A stretch of 8,957 nt of DNA from an uncultured Lachnospiraceae bacterium (GCA_910585065.1 CAJUCG010000147.1:1-8957), one strand, 5' to 3'; positions 1-7,660 are shown, numbered from the stretch's first letter. Notes: generated by a model not told the origin, from the letters alone. Numbers and translations are program-made.

Positions 1-31
1 GAGATTTTTAAGAGCAAAGCGAATGAAAATC

Positions 32-83
32 CCTCCTAGGTAATGGGCAGTGGAAGGGGATATGCGGAACTCTAAATAGGAGG
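32..83 (+). promoter_or_regulatory. Transketolase leader with a possible SD-sequestering inverted repeat
   Basis: The ribosome binding site AGGAGG at 78-83 lies 9 nt before the ATG at 93. The segment TAGGAGG (77-83) is exactly complementary to CCTCCTA at 32-38, so the leader could fold with a 38-nt loop and cover the site. Seven base pairs over a long loop is weak, and the match may be chance. Bases 1-39 are open in frame 1 up to TAG at 37-39, and bases 2-43 are open in frame 2 up to TAA at 41-43, so the tail of an upstream gene may end here; neither tail is recognisable. I saw no clear promoter in 1-92, so the start of the transcript probably lies to the left of the window. Confidence 0.3.
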
Positions 84-92
84 ACTTTAGTT

Positions 93-2075
93 ATGAGCAA
101 TATTGATACAATGTCAGTGAACGCGATCCGCGTGCTGGCAGCCGATGCTGTACAGAAGGCAAAATCCGGTCATCCGGGGCTTCCGCTTGGCAGTGCGGCG
201 ATGGCATATGAGCTTTGGGCAAAGCATATGAATCACAATCCGGCAAATCCGGACTGGCCGAACAGAGATCGCTTCATCCTTTCCGGCGGACATGGTTCCA
301 CCCTGCTTTACTCGCTTCTTCATCTGTTTGGCTATGGTCTGACAAAGGAAGACTTGATGCAGTTCCGCCAGCTTGATTCTCTGACACCGGGACATCCTGA
401 ATACCGTCATACAAGGGGCGTTGAGGCAACGACAGGTCCTCTTGGCGCAGGTATGGGAATGGCAGTTGGTATGGCAGCAGCGGAGGCGCATCTGGCAGCA
501 AAATTTAATAAGGAAGGTTTCCCTGTTGTTGATCATTATACCTATGTGCTTGGCGGCGATGGCTGTATGATGGAAGGTATTTCCTCGGAGGCATTCTCCC
601 TTGCAGGCACATTGGGGCTTGGCAAACTGATTGTATTGTATGATTCGAACCAGATCTCCATTGAGGGCAGCACGGATATCGCATTTACTGAGGACGTAAA
701 GAAGCGTTTTGAGGCATTTGGTTTCCAGACACTTGTCGTGGAAGACGGCAATAATTTGGAAGAAATTGGAAAAGCCATCGAGGAGGCGAAAGCGGACAAG
801 ACTCGCCCGACAATGATCACAGTAAAGACGCAGATCGGTTTTGGCTGCCCGGCGAAGCAGGGCAAGGCAAGCGCGCATGGCGAGCCTCTCGGCGATGACA
901 ATGTGAAGGCACTCAAAGAAAATCTTGGCTGGTCAAGTGATGAACCATTCTTTGTGCCGGATGAGGTATATGAAAATTACAGAAATATTGCTTCGGCAAA
1001 GGCAGAGGTTGAGGATGCCTGGAACAAGATGTTCGCGGAGTACTGCGCGAAGTATCCGGAGATGAAGAAAGCTTGGGATGAGGAATTTGATCTTGAGATC
1101 GCGAAGAAATTAATTGACGATGAGGTATTCTGGGCATACGATGATAAGCCGGAGGCGACAAGGAATCTTTCTGGTCAGGTGATCAACCGCTTAAAGGATA
1201 AGATCCCGAACCTGATCGGTGGTGCGGCTGACCTTTCGCCGTCCACCAAGACCTATATGAAGGATATGGGCGATTTTTCAAAGGCGGATTATGCGGGCAG
1301 AAATATGCATTTTGGTGTTCGTGAACTGGCAATGGCAGCGATCGGCAACGGAATGACTTTGCACGGTCTGCGCGCATTTGTTTCGACTTTCTTTGTATTT
1401 AGTGACTATGTAAAGCCAATGGCAAGACTTTCCTCGATTATGAAGATTCCGACCACTTACGTACTGACACATGACAGTATCGGAGTTGGCGAGGACGGTC
1501 CGACCCACGAGCCTATAGAGCAGCTTGCAATGCTGCGCTCCATGCCAAACTTCCATGTGTTCCGCCCGGCGGATGCGACCGAGACGATCGCGGCATGGTA
1601 TTCCGCAGTGACTTCGCTTGAGACACCGACTGCGCTGGTACTTTCAAGGCAGAATCTGCCGCAGCTTTCTGGCTCATCAAAAGAAGCGTTAAAGGGTGCG
1701 TATGTGCTTGAGGATTCCACAAAGGAAGTTCCAGATGCAATTATTATTGCAACAGGTTCGGAGGTTTCTCTTGCGGTGGAGGCAAAGGCAGAACTTGCTA
1801 AGGACGGCGTTGATGTGCGTGTAGTTTCCATGCCGTGTATGGATATTTTTGAGGAGCAGTCCGACGAATACAAAGAGTCCGTACTTCCAAAGAGTGTCCG
1901 TGCAAGGGTAGCAGTGGAAGCACTCGGCGATTTCGGTTGGGGCAAATATGTTGGACTTGATGGCAAGACCATCACAATGAAAGGCTTTGGTGCTTCTGCA
2001 CCGGCGGCGACATTGTTTAAGAAGTTTGGCTTCACAACGGAGAATGTTGTGGCGGCAGTAAAAGAAGTATTATAA
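93..2075 (+). CDS. tkt: Transketolase (full length, thiamine diphosphate dependent)
   Basis: A cytoplasmic enzyme of the non-oxidative pentose phosphate pathway. It moves two-carbon units between ketose and aldose phosphates using thiamine diphosphate and a divalent metal. At 660 residues it is the usual full-length form, not the split two-gene form found in some Clostridia. The N-terminal cofactor-binding domain (about 1-270) shows GHPG (26-29), GGHGS (65-69), GPLGAG (115-120), the metal/diphosphate motif GGDG with D156 and N186, and H262. The pyrimidine-binding domain (about 350-525) shows the catalytic glutamate E411 in FGVRE, the motif GEDGPTHEP (466-474) with H472, and phosphate-binding R357, S384 and R519. 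The C-terminal domain (about 540-660) contains ATGSEV (553-558). Residue positions are nearly those of the E. coli enzyme. The start is set by AGGAGG at 78-83 with 9-nt spacing. The gene is convergent with the exporter unit and ends at a strong terminator. Confidence 0.97.
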   Translation: MSNIDTMSVNAIRVLAADAVQKAKSGHPGLPLGSAAMAYELWAKHMNHNPANPDWPNRDRFILSGGHGSTLLYSLLHLFGYGLTKEDLMQFRQLDSLTPGHPEYRHTRGVEATTGPLGAGMGMAVGMAAAEAHLAAKFNKEGFPVVDHYTYVLGGDGCMMEGISSEAFSLAGTLGLGKLIVLYDSNQISIEGSTDIAFTEDVKKRFEAFGFQTLVVEDGNNLEEIGKAIEEAKADKTRPTMITVKTQIGFGCPAKQGKASAHGEPLGDDNVKALKENLGWSSDEPFFVPDEVYENYRNIASAKAEVEDAWNKMFAEYCAKYPEMKKAWDEEFDLEIAKKLIDDEVFWAYDDKPEATRNLSGQVINRLKDKIPNLIGGAADLSPSTKTYMKDMGDFSKADYAGRNMHFGVRELAMAAIGNGMTLHGLRAFVSTFFVFSDYVKPMARLSSIMKIPTTYVLTHDSIGVGEDGPTHEPIEQLAMLRSMPNFHVFRPADATETIAAWYSAVTSLETPTALVLSRQNLPQLSGSSKEALKGAYVLEDSTKEVPDAIIIATGSEVSLAVEAKAELAKDGVDVRVVSMPCMDIFEEQSDEYKESVLPKSVRARVAVEALGDFGWGKYVGLDGKTITMKGFGASAPAATLFKKFGFTTENVVAAVKEVL

Positions 2076-2079
2076 AATG

Positions 2080-2133
2080 AAAACTCCCTTTTCTGGAAAT
2101 TTGATGGATCTATTTCCGGGAAAGGGAGTTTTT
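2080..2133. terminator. Bidirectional intrinsic terminator between convergent genes
   Basis: The arms 2080-2100 and 2112-2132 pair over 21 bp with two G-U pairs and an 11-nt loop. The rightward transcript ends the stem with GTTTTT, and the leftward transcript ends it with a matching run of U after GGGAG. The element starts 5 bp after the transketolase stop and lies 30 bp beyond the end of the last exporter gene, so it can serve both converging transcripts. Confidence 0.88.
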
Positions 2134-2162
2134 AAAAATCCGATTTTGTTGAAATTCTTCTT

Positions 2163-4346
2163 TTATACTTTCTGCATCTCAAGCTGCGCTGTTACCAGCT
2201 TATAATAAATTCCCTGCTGTTCCATCAGTTCATTATGTGTTCCGATCTCTGCAATGCTATGTCCATCAATTACCACAAGCCGATCCGCATCCTTGAGTGT
2301 TGAGAGCCGGTGTGCGATCGCAAATGTCGTCCGCCCGTTGGTCAGGCGTTCAAGAGCTTTCTGGATCAAATATTCGCTCTCGGTATCAAGGCTTGCTGTT
2401 GCCTCATCTAAAATTAAGATTTTCGGCTCATTTAAGATTGCGCGCGCGATAGCAATACGCTGACGTTCCCCGCCCGAAAGGGTGAAACCGCGCTCTCCAA
2501 CATAGGTATTGTACCCGTCCGGTGTGCGGCAGATAAAGTCATGTGCGTTCGCCATCTTTGCGGCGCGGATAACTTCCTCGTAGGTCGCATCCGGCTTCGC
2601 GAACTTGATATTGTTCAATATCGTTCCGGAGAACAGGAAAGTTTCCTGAAGCACAACCCCGATCTGTGAGTGGTAATTTTCGAGCCGGATATCACGGATA
2701 TCCTTGCCGTCAACCAGCAGTTCGCCGTCGTCTAGTTCATACAGATGCATGATAAGATTGATCATTGTAGATTTTCCGGTGCCGGACGCGCCGACTAATC
2801 CGATCATCTCCCCCGGTTTAATGGAGAGGTTGATATCTTCAAGCACTGGCTTGTAGGATTTGTAGCCAAAAGTTGCATGCTTAAATTCAACTGCGCCATG
2901 GATTGAAAGTTCTGCTGCCCGGTCGCGGTCAATAATGCGCGGTTCTTGCGACATCACATCATTGATGCGCTCCACACTGTTGACAAGGTTCATTAGCTGT
3001 CGCGGAAGGTTGGTCAGCCAGTTTAAGTACATATATAGCATGGAAGTATAATTGATAAACTGTAATAATTCGCCCGGTGTTTTTCTTCCATCCAGAACGC
3101 GAACCCCACCGAAATAGGTGATCAGGTATACTCCAGCTCCCATCACAAAGGAGAGCATCGGAAAGAAAATTGCCCAGAACACCTCATTTTTTCGGTTGAT
3201 CTTAGCGAAGGAATCCGCAAGTTCATTAAAATGTTTTGCCTCCGCTGCCTCTTTTCCATAAGATTTTACCACGCTCATCCCGGAGATCACATCCTGAAGT
3301 GAGCTGTTGACATCATCATCCTTCTGCCATTGCCGATGGAAACGGCGGTGGATATTCTTCTTAAATGCTGTGGATAAAACCAGTCCAAACGGAATAAAAA
3401 TAAAGGAGATCAATGCCAGTCTGGCATCAAGGATCAGCATATAAATAATGTCAAAAACAAAGATGATAATAACTGTAAACATATTACAGAATACATCTTC
3501 CATAAACATTTTAACGCGGTTTGTATCGTGGACAACGCGGTTCATCAGCTCACCGGGGCGGCGGTCGTTGATAAAGGAGAGCGAAAGCACCTGGATCTTG
3601 TGGTAGAGCTTCGCCCGCAGATCCTTGCTTAGTGTTGAGCCGAGCTTTGCGCACAAATAGGACTTGGTGATGTTGATTACCACCATACCAATGCTTAGAC
3701 CAAAAATAATGCTAAGGAAAAAATAGGCCTGCGGCAGCGTTCCCTTGCGATCGTGAAGTACATCGTCAATCAAGTGTTTTTGAATTTCTGGGTTGAGCAA
3801 TGTAATCACTGCGGCGAGAGCCATCACGCTAAAGATTATGGCGAGCTGCTTTTTGTACGGGGTCAGCATGGACAGAAATTGTTTTGCCGTTCCGCCGCCC
3901 TGTCTGCTGCAATGAGGGCACTCTCTTGTTCCCGGGAGTGCGCGGTGGCATTTCGGGCAGGTGCGTTCGTACTCATCGCTTGATACAAGATTCATATTTC
4001 CGGAAAGAAACATCATCAGCCCGCGCGCTACATAGGAAAAGCGTGCGAGATGTTTGCCGGAAAAGCGCGCGAGGATACGCTCTTCACCGCCCGTCTTCAC
4101 AAGGAAAAGCCCGCAGTCGATCTGCGGTTCACTGGCAACTTTCTCGCAGTCGGATAATAAATACTGTCCTTTGCGCGCCCCACAGCTTAACACAACAATC
4201 CGTTTTTTTGTCGCGACGACATAGGAATTGTCAAGGAAATTTCCACGTTCATCAATATCAAAAGGGACACAGTAGCAGATTTCCTCTCCTGAGGGCAGTG
4301 CCAGAAGTGCTATATTTTCTTGGGATAAATCGTATTTTAGTATCAT
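2163..4346 (-). CDS. ABC exporter subunit B with N-terminal PH-like and zinc-ribbon extension
   Basis: A 727-residue type IV (exporter-fold) half-transporter in which membrane and ATPase domains are fused. Residues 1-115 are soluble and read like a bacterial PH-like (bPH) domain of alternating beta strands (YVVATKKRIVVLS at 42-54, then CGLFLV at 78-83) with a terminal helix. A zinc ribbon follows at C130/C133/C143/C146. Six hydrophobic segments lie near 168-186, 207-227, 288-308, 309-327, 390-412 and 427-447. The ATPase domain has the A-loop Y495, Walker A GASGTGKS (519-526), Q567, signature LSGGERQ (623-629), Walker B ending D647-E648, and H679, so it should be catalytically competent. The start is supported by GAGGAA at 4349-4354. 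It is the last gene of the unit, 95 bp after the DUF1854 gene. It probably pairs with subunit A to form a heterodimer, though homodimers cannot be excluded. The substrate is unknown; best-hit names such as lipid or multidrug exporter would be guesses. Confidence 0.95.
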   Translation of the reverse strand: MILKYDLSQENIALLALPSGEEICYCVPFDIDERGNFLDNSYVVATKKRIVVLSCGARKGQYLLSDCEKVASEPQIDCGLFLVKTGGEERILARFSGKHLARFSYVARGLMMFLSGNMNLVSSDEYERTCPKCHRALPGTRECPHCSRQGGGTAKQFLSMLTPYKKQLAIIFSVMALAAVITLLNPEIQKHLIDDVLHDRKGTLPQAYFFLSIIFGLSIGMVVINITKSYLCAKLGSTLSKDLRAKLYHKIQVLSLSFINDRRPGELMNRVVHDTNRVKMFMEDVFCNMFTVIIIFVFDIIYMLILDARLALISFIFIPFGLVLSTAFKKNIHRRFHRQWQKDDDVNSSLQDVISGMSVVKSYGKEAAEAKHFNELADSFAKINRKNEVFWAIFFPMLSFVMGAGVYLITYFGGVRVLDGRKTPGELLQFINYTSMLYMYLNWLTNLPRQLMNLVNSVERINDVMSQEPRIIDRDRAAELSIHGAVEFKHATFGYKSYKPVLEDINLSIKPGEMIGLVGASGTGKSTMINLIMHLYELDDGELLVDGKDIRDIRLENYHSQIGVVLQETFLFSGTILNNIKFAKPDATYEEVIRAAKMANAHDFICRTPDGYNTYVGERGFTLSGGERQRIAIARAILNEPKILILDEATASLDTESEYLIQKALERLTNGRTTFAIAHRLSTLKDADRLVVIDGHSIAEIGTHNELMEQQGIYYKLVTAQLEMQKV

Positions 4347-4361
4347 AGTTCCTCACATTCT

Positions 4362-4434
4362 GCCGCTTATCTGCGGCCTAATATTTGGGAAATTGTGCAG
4401 ATTTAGATTGAGTTCTGACTGCATCCATCTGCAC
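4362..4434 (-). repeat. Intercistronic inverted repeats before ABC subunit B
   Basis: Two inverted repeats sit in the 95-bp gap between the DUF1854 gene and subunit B. The first is GTGCAGAT (4395-4402) with ATCTGCAC (4427-4434), 8 bp with a 24-nt loop. The second is GCCGC (4362-4366) with GCGGC (4373-4377), 5 bp with a 6-nt loop, located just upstream of the subunit B ribosome binding site. Neither is followed by a U-tract in the leftward transcript, so they do not look like terminators. They could tune translation or mRNA stability between the cistrons, or be chance. Confidence 0.4.
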
Positions 4435-4441
4435 ATTAATT

Positions 4442-5020
4442 TTACAGGAACAAATCCAGTTTTTTCAATTCCTTTGCGGAGAGTTTCATAATATCCGGAA
4501 TCTCAAAGCGGTTCTCGTCAATATCCGAGATCAAGATGCGCGTTTCTGAGAGATGAACAACTGCGTGTCCCCCCATATTGATAGTAAACCGACAAGCCCC
4601 CCGGTCGGTGACAACTTCAAAATAGGCGTAGCCGTACTCTTCCTTAATATTGACGATCTTTGTGATAATTGGCGTAAAATAGCGTAAATTTAACTGCTCA
4701 GTCAGCATCTGTGCAGTTTCCTTTGTAACATCTTTCATATCCTCGATAATGCCGATCTCCTTGGAATGTTCATCCGGTGTGCGGATGGAAATATATTTCT
4801 CCGGGTCAGAAAATGGAAACATACGGACAACCTGCACGCGCGGGTAGAATTCTTCCCCGATGCGCACACTGACAAACCCTCCGTCCGTGCGCTTAAATTC
4901 TGCATTGTCCTTGTGGATATAGCGAAGTTTGAGCATTTCCTCCGTCTCTTTTTCCATCTGTTCTAAATGGAAATCTTCGTGAGTACCGCTGTCCGGCGGT
5001 GTCTTACCAAATGGTGCCAT
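4442..5020 (-). CDS. DUF1854 family protein, putative ABC exporter partner
   Basis: A 192-residue soluble protein with no signal peptide or membrane segment. It matches my memory of the DUF1854 (PF08909) pattern: a proline/phenylalanine motif in RMFPFSDPEKYISIR (66-80), then an IGIIEDMKDV helix start (89-98), LNLRYFTPIITKI (110-122), a YFEVVTDRGACRFTI beta hairpin (133-147), and ILISDIDENRFEIPD (162-176) near the end. The first 40 residues are charged and variable, and may be a flexible tail. The biochemical function of the family is unknown. In some beta-proteobacteria, DUF1854 proteins are encoded beside an ABC exporter and cyanophycin synthetase; no cyanophycin gene is visible here. The start is fixed by a perfect AGGAGG at 5029-5034, 8 nt before ATG. 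Lying between the two exporter genes on the same strand, it is probably a cytoplasmic partner or regulator of the transporter (inference). Confidence 0.9.
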   Translation of the reverse strand: MAPFGKTPPDSGTHEDFHLEQMEKETEEMLKLRYIHKDNAEFKRTDGGFVSVRIGEEFYPRVQVVRMFPFSDPEKYISIRTPDEHSKEIGIIEDMKDVTKETAQMLTEQLNLRYFTPIITKIVNIKEEYGYAYFEVVTDRGACRFTINMGGHAVVHLSETRILISDIDENRFEIPDIMKLSAKELKKLDLFL

Positions 5021-5045
5021 ATCTAAAACCTCCTATTTGAAGTTT

Positions 5046-5096
5046 TGCAGTCCTCCTGCACAACGCCATTACCGTGGAAGATCCTTCCGGCGTTGT
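5046..5096 (-). repeat. Structured intercistronic element between ABC subunit A and DUF1854
   Basis: The 121-bp gap holds nested inverted repeats. ACAACGCC (5060-5067) pairs with GGCGTTGT (5089-5096), and inside it GGAAG (5076-5080) pairs with CTTCC (5084-5088), stacked directly on the outer stem with an 8-nt bulge on one side. Next to it, TGCAG (5046-5050) pairs with CTGCA (5056-5060) around a 5-nt loop; in the leftward transcript that loop reads GAGGA and resembles a ribosome binding site, but no start codon follows. There is no U-tract, so it is unlikely to be a strong terminator. It may be a processing, stability or translational-control structure. Confidence 0.5.
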
Positions 5097-5141
5097 TTCG
5101 GAGGTCTGCTGATTTTTAAATTCTGCAAAATTCTAGTTAAT

Positions 5142-7451
5142 TTATTCAATCCCTTTTAGTGCCAATGCCTTGGTCTGAAGTTCCATCAATTTATAATACG
5201 TTCCGCGCAGCTCAGTCAGTTCTGCCTGTGTGCCCTCCTCGGTGATCTCGCCGTTATCAATTACGACAAGCCGGTCAGCGTCGCGCAGGGTTGAGAGGCG
5301 GTGGGCGATGGAGATTGTTGTGCGCCCTTTGATTAGGTAGTTGATGGATTCTTGGATGGCCTTTTCCGTTTCCGTATCCACGGAGGCGGTCGCCTCGTCT
5401 AAAATCAAGATTTTCGGGTTGGCTAGGATCGCGCGTGCAATCGAGATGCGCTGACGTTCGCCGCCAGATAATTCCCGCCCGGCAGAACCGATAATTGTGT
5501 CATATCCGTCCGGCATCCGCAAAATGAAATCATGCGCGCTTGCAAGTACTGCGGCGCGGATAATTTCCGCCTTGGTTGCATTCGGATTTGCGTAGGCGAT
5601 ATTCTGCTCGACAGTGCCCATAAAGATATAAGTTTCCTGTGAAACCATCGCGACATTGCGCCGTAGGTCATGGAACGCTAAGTCCCGCACATTTACCCCG
5701 TCAAAATAGATCGCGCCCTCCTGCGGATCGTACATACGTGAGATCAAATTGACAAGTGTGGTCTTGCCCGCGCCGGAACGCCCGACAATACCGAGCATCT
5801 CACCCGCCTTAATATGCAGATTAATATTTTTTAACACTGGCTTGTTGATCTCATAGCCAAAAGTTACATGATCGAGGACGATCTCACCTTTTGGCGCGGG
5901 CATTGCAACTGGAGTTTCCTTCTCCTGCACTTCCGGGATTGCATCGAGGATCTCGAACATACGCTGCGCACTGTTGATGCTGTCCGACCACCAATGAAAG
6001 ATATGGGAAAAGAAATTCATCGGTCCGGAGAGCTGTCCGACATAGCCAACAAAGGTAATCAGCACACCAAGATCAAAATTTGTTTTGGAAAGTACAAGGG
6101 CAACCCCGATAAACCAGACAATCATACTGGTTAGTTCCTGCGTGGTTGCGTACAAAAAAGTAAATTTATTATCGAAGCGCACAATCGCAAGTTCTGCATC
6201 CTTCATGCGCGAATTGTTTGTGGAAAAGCGTGTCAGTTCCCGCTGTTCCTGTCCGAATGCCTTGACTACGCGCGCGCCGGTCAGATTGTCATTGACCTGG
6301 CTGTTTAGGGAGCGTTCCGCGCGGTGCCTTCTGCCGAATAAACTCCAAAGATGCGGGCGCAGCTTCATGCCGACAATTACGGAGATCGGCAGCAGGATGC
6401 AGGCAATAATGGCGAGTTCCCAGCGGATGGAGAACATAACTGTTAATGTGGAGATAATCACGAATGTGTTAATCAGTATGTATGGTGCCCCATCGATAAA
6501 GAAACCCGTCACGCGCTCCGCGTCCCGCAGCACGCGGGTCATCAAACTTCCGGTCTGGCGGCTCTTGTAAAAACTGATGGAGAGTTTGCCCATCGCGCCA
6601 AAAATATCTTTTTTCAGGTCGCGCACAACGCTGGTAACAATCTGTGCCGTGAAAACACCCTGCAAAACCGAAAGGAGCTGCAATGATAATTTGGCGAGGA
6701 ACATTGTCAGAACGATAAGTAAAAGTGCCGTGACAAAACGCCCGTCTTCAATTCCTAATTTTGCGAGGAATGCGGAATCCTTCTCCAATATATGATCATA
6801 AAGTACTGTACCGTTTAAATACGGCCAGACAAGATTGAGTGCTGCAATGCCAAGAAAGCAGACTAACATAATCGCAAGTTTTTTCCAGTACGGCTTAAAG
6901 TAGCGCAAAACCCTCATAAAGATTGTGCCGCGCTCCATACATTTCGGGCAGATCTTGCGGTTGCGGTTCGGATACATCGTACCGCATTTTGGACAATACT
7001 CGTCCTCCTCCTCTTCTTCCTGCATAAAATCCGGCTGCGGGTTTTTGATGCGGTCAAAGGCACGCACTAGCTGGTGCATATTTTTCATATGCAGATTGGA
7101 GAACGCGGCGAGTGCCTCGCCATCGTTTGCAATCAACAGACCGCAAGCCACCTGACGTTCAATCTTTACGGACTCTAAATCAGCGATCGCATAAAAACGA
7201 AATGCCCAGTTTTGCCCGTAATCCGTTTCCAGATCTCCTTTTTTACTGTAGCCCTTAAAAGAGCGGACGCGGCTGGGGTCGGGCGGGGAAGTGAGCAGAC
7301 AGAGTTTGTCCGCGGTCAGGATTACGTATCCGTCCGCGTACTCGCAGTTGGTATTCATGTCCGTGGCAGACGCACAGATCAGCCCGTCGGAGGTAATACC
7401 ATTTTGTGAGAGCAGTTCAAGAACGGATTTGGGTAATTTTACCTTTTCCAT
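5142..7451 (-). CDS. ABC exporter subunit A with N-terminal PH-like and zinc-ribbon extension
   Basis: A 769-residue fused membrane/ATPase half-transporter, first gene of the unit. Residues 1-135 are soluble and align by eye with the N-terminus of subunit B: GYVILTADKLCLL (41-53) against YVVATKKRIVVL, and VACGLLIA (101-108) against IDCGLFLV. A longer loop lies at about 55-82. An acidic run (145-150) leads into a zinc ribbon at C153/C156/C168/C171. Hydrophobic segments lie near 190-210, 239-260, 322-341, 344-361, 430-455 and 460-480. The ATPase domain has A-loop Y533, Walker A GRSGAGKT (557-564), Q605, signature LSGGERQ (661-667), Walker B ending D685-E686, and H717, all intact. The start is supported by AAGGGGG at 7462-7468 with 10-nt spacing, downstream of the promoter at 7524-7553. 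The homology to subunit B and shared operon suggest a heterodimer. Direction of transport is inferred as export from the fold; the substrate is unknown. Confidence 0.95.
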   Translation of the reverse strand: MEKVKLPKSVLELLSQNGITSDGLICASATDMNTNCEYADGYVILTADKLCLLTSPPDPSRVRSFKGYSKKGDLETDYGQNWAFRFYAIADLESVKIERQVACGLLIANDGEALAAFSNLHMKNMHQLVRAFDRIKNPQPDFMQEEEEEDEYCPKCGTMYPNRNRKICPKCMERGTIFMRVLRYFKPYWKKLAIMLVCFLGIAALNLVWPYLNGTVLYDHILEKDSAFLAKLGIEDGRFVTALLLIVLTMFLAKLSLQLLSVLQGVFTAQIVTSVVRDLKKDIFGAMGKLSISFYKSRQTGSLMTRVLRDAERVTGFFIDGAPYILINTFVIISTLTVMFSIRWELAIIACILLPISVIVGMKLRPHLWSLFGRRHRAERSLNSQVNDNLTGARVVKAFGQEQRELTRFSTNNSRMKDAELAIVRFDNKFTFLYATTQELTSMIVWFIGVALVLSKTNFDLGVLITFVGYVGQLSGPMNFFSHIFHWWSDSINSAQRMFEILDAIPEVQEKETPVAMPAPKGEIVLDHVTFGYEINKPVLKNINLHIKAGEMLGIVGRSGAGKTTLVNLISRMYDPQEGAIYFDGVNVRDLAFHDLRRNVAMVSQETYIFMGTVEQNIAYANPNATKAEIIRAAVLASAHDFILRMPDGYDTIIGSAGRELSGGERQRISIARAILANPKILILDEATASVDTETEKAIQESINYLIKGRTTISIAHRLSTLRDADRLVVIDNGEITEEGTQAELTELRGTYYKLMELQTKALALKGIE

Positions 7452-7523
7452 GACGAAATAACCCCCTTAATAGTGTACTTATTTCAGTGGTTTTCAGTAA
7501 CATTCTTGTGAGATGCGTTTCCC

Positions 7524-7553
7524 ATTATAACACGAATCTATGTTCGAATGCAA
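7524..7553 (-). promoter_or_regulatory. Extended -10 promoter for the ABC/DUF1854 unit
   Basis: On the minus strand, TTGCAT (-35, 7548-7553) and a perfect TATAAT (-10, 7524-7529) are separated by 18 bp, with TG one base upstream of the -10, giving an extended -10 element. Transcription should begin near 7517, leaving a leader of about 66 nt before the subunit A start. The spacer contains ATTCG twice, 12 bp apart, the first copy overlapping the -35 edge; this could be a repressor site or chance. Confidence 0.8.
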
Positions 7554-7622
7554 GGGAAAATATCGCAAAAATAGAATATAATTTTGTAAGCTTTCCTTTT
7601 TACATATCCCTGTGCATTTTTG

Positions 7623-7660
7623 ACATTTTTTATGCAATATATTAAGATATGAAAAAATGT
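7623..7660. repeat. AT-rich inverted repeat downstream of the glycosidase gene
   Basis: ACATTTTTT (7623-7631) pairs with AAAAAATGT (7652-7660), 9 bp with a 20-nt spacer. It starts 29 bp past the glycosidase stop in the leftward direction. It is AT-rich and lacks a clean U-tract after the stem, so it is at best a weak terminator. The rest of the 237-bp gap 7452-7688 holds only the exporter promoter and leader. Confidence 0.3.

Noticed and set aside
114..878. Long minus-strand open frame (254 codons) inside transketolase
   Set aside because: Antisense to a full, motif-complete transketolase; its translation is rich in Cys, Arg and His with no recognisable domain and no ribosome binding site of note.
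1457..2035. Minus-strand open frame of 192 codons over the transketolase 3' half
   Set aside because: Ser/Thr/Pro-rich shadow of the coding frame, no plausible domain or start signal.
3884..4348. Plus-strand open frame of 154 codons over the start of ABC subunit B
   Set aside because: Arg/Ser-rich translation, antisense to the clear PH-like and zinc-ribbon region; no family resemblance.
5046..5060. SD-like GAGGA in the intercistronic hairpin loop as a start for a small gene
   Set aside because: No start codon follows at usable distance before the true DUF1854 ribosome binding site.
6085..6570. Plus-strand open frame of 161 codons inside ABC subunit A
   Set aside because: Antisense to the membrane domain of a well-supported exporter; composition typical of a shadow frame.
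2163..7451. Assignment of the exporter unit to cyanophycin metabolism
   Set aside because: The link is known from gene context in other bacteria; no cyanophycin synthetase or cyanophycinase gene is present in this window, so the name would be transferred without support.
7623..7660. Strong terminator after the glycosidase gene
   Set aside because: The only inverted repeat there is AT-rich, has a 20-nt spacer and lacks a clean U-tract; listed only as a repeat.
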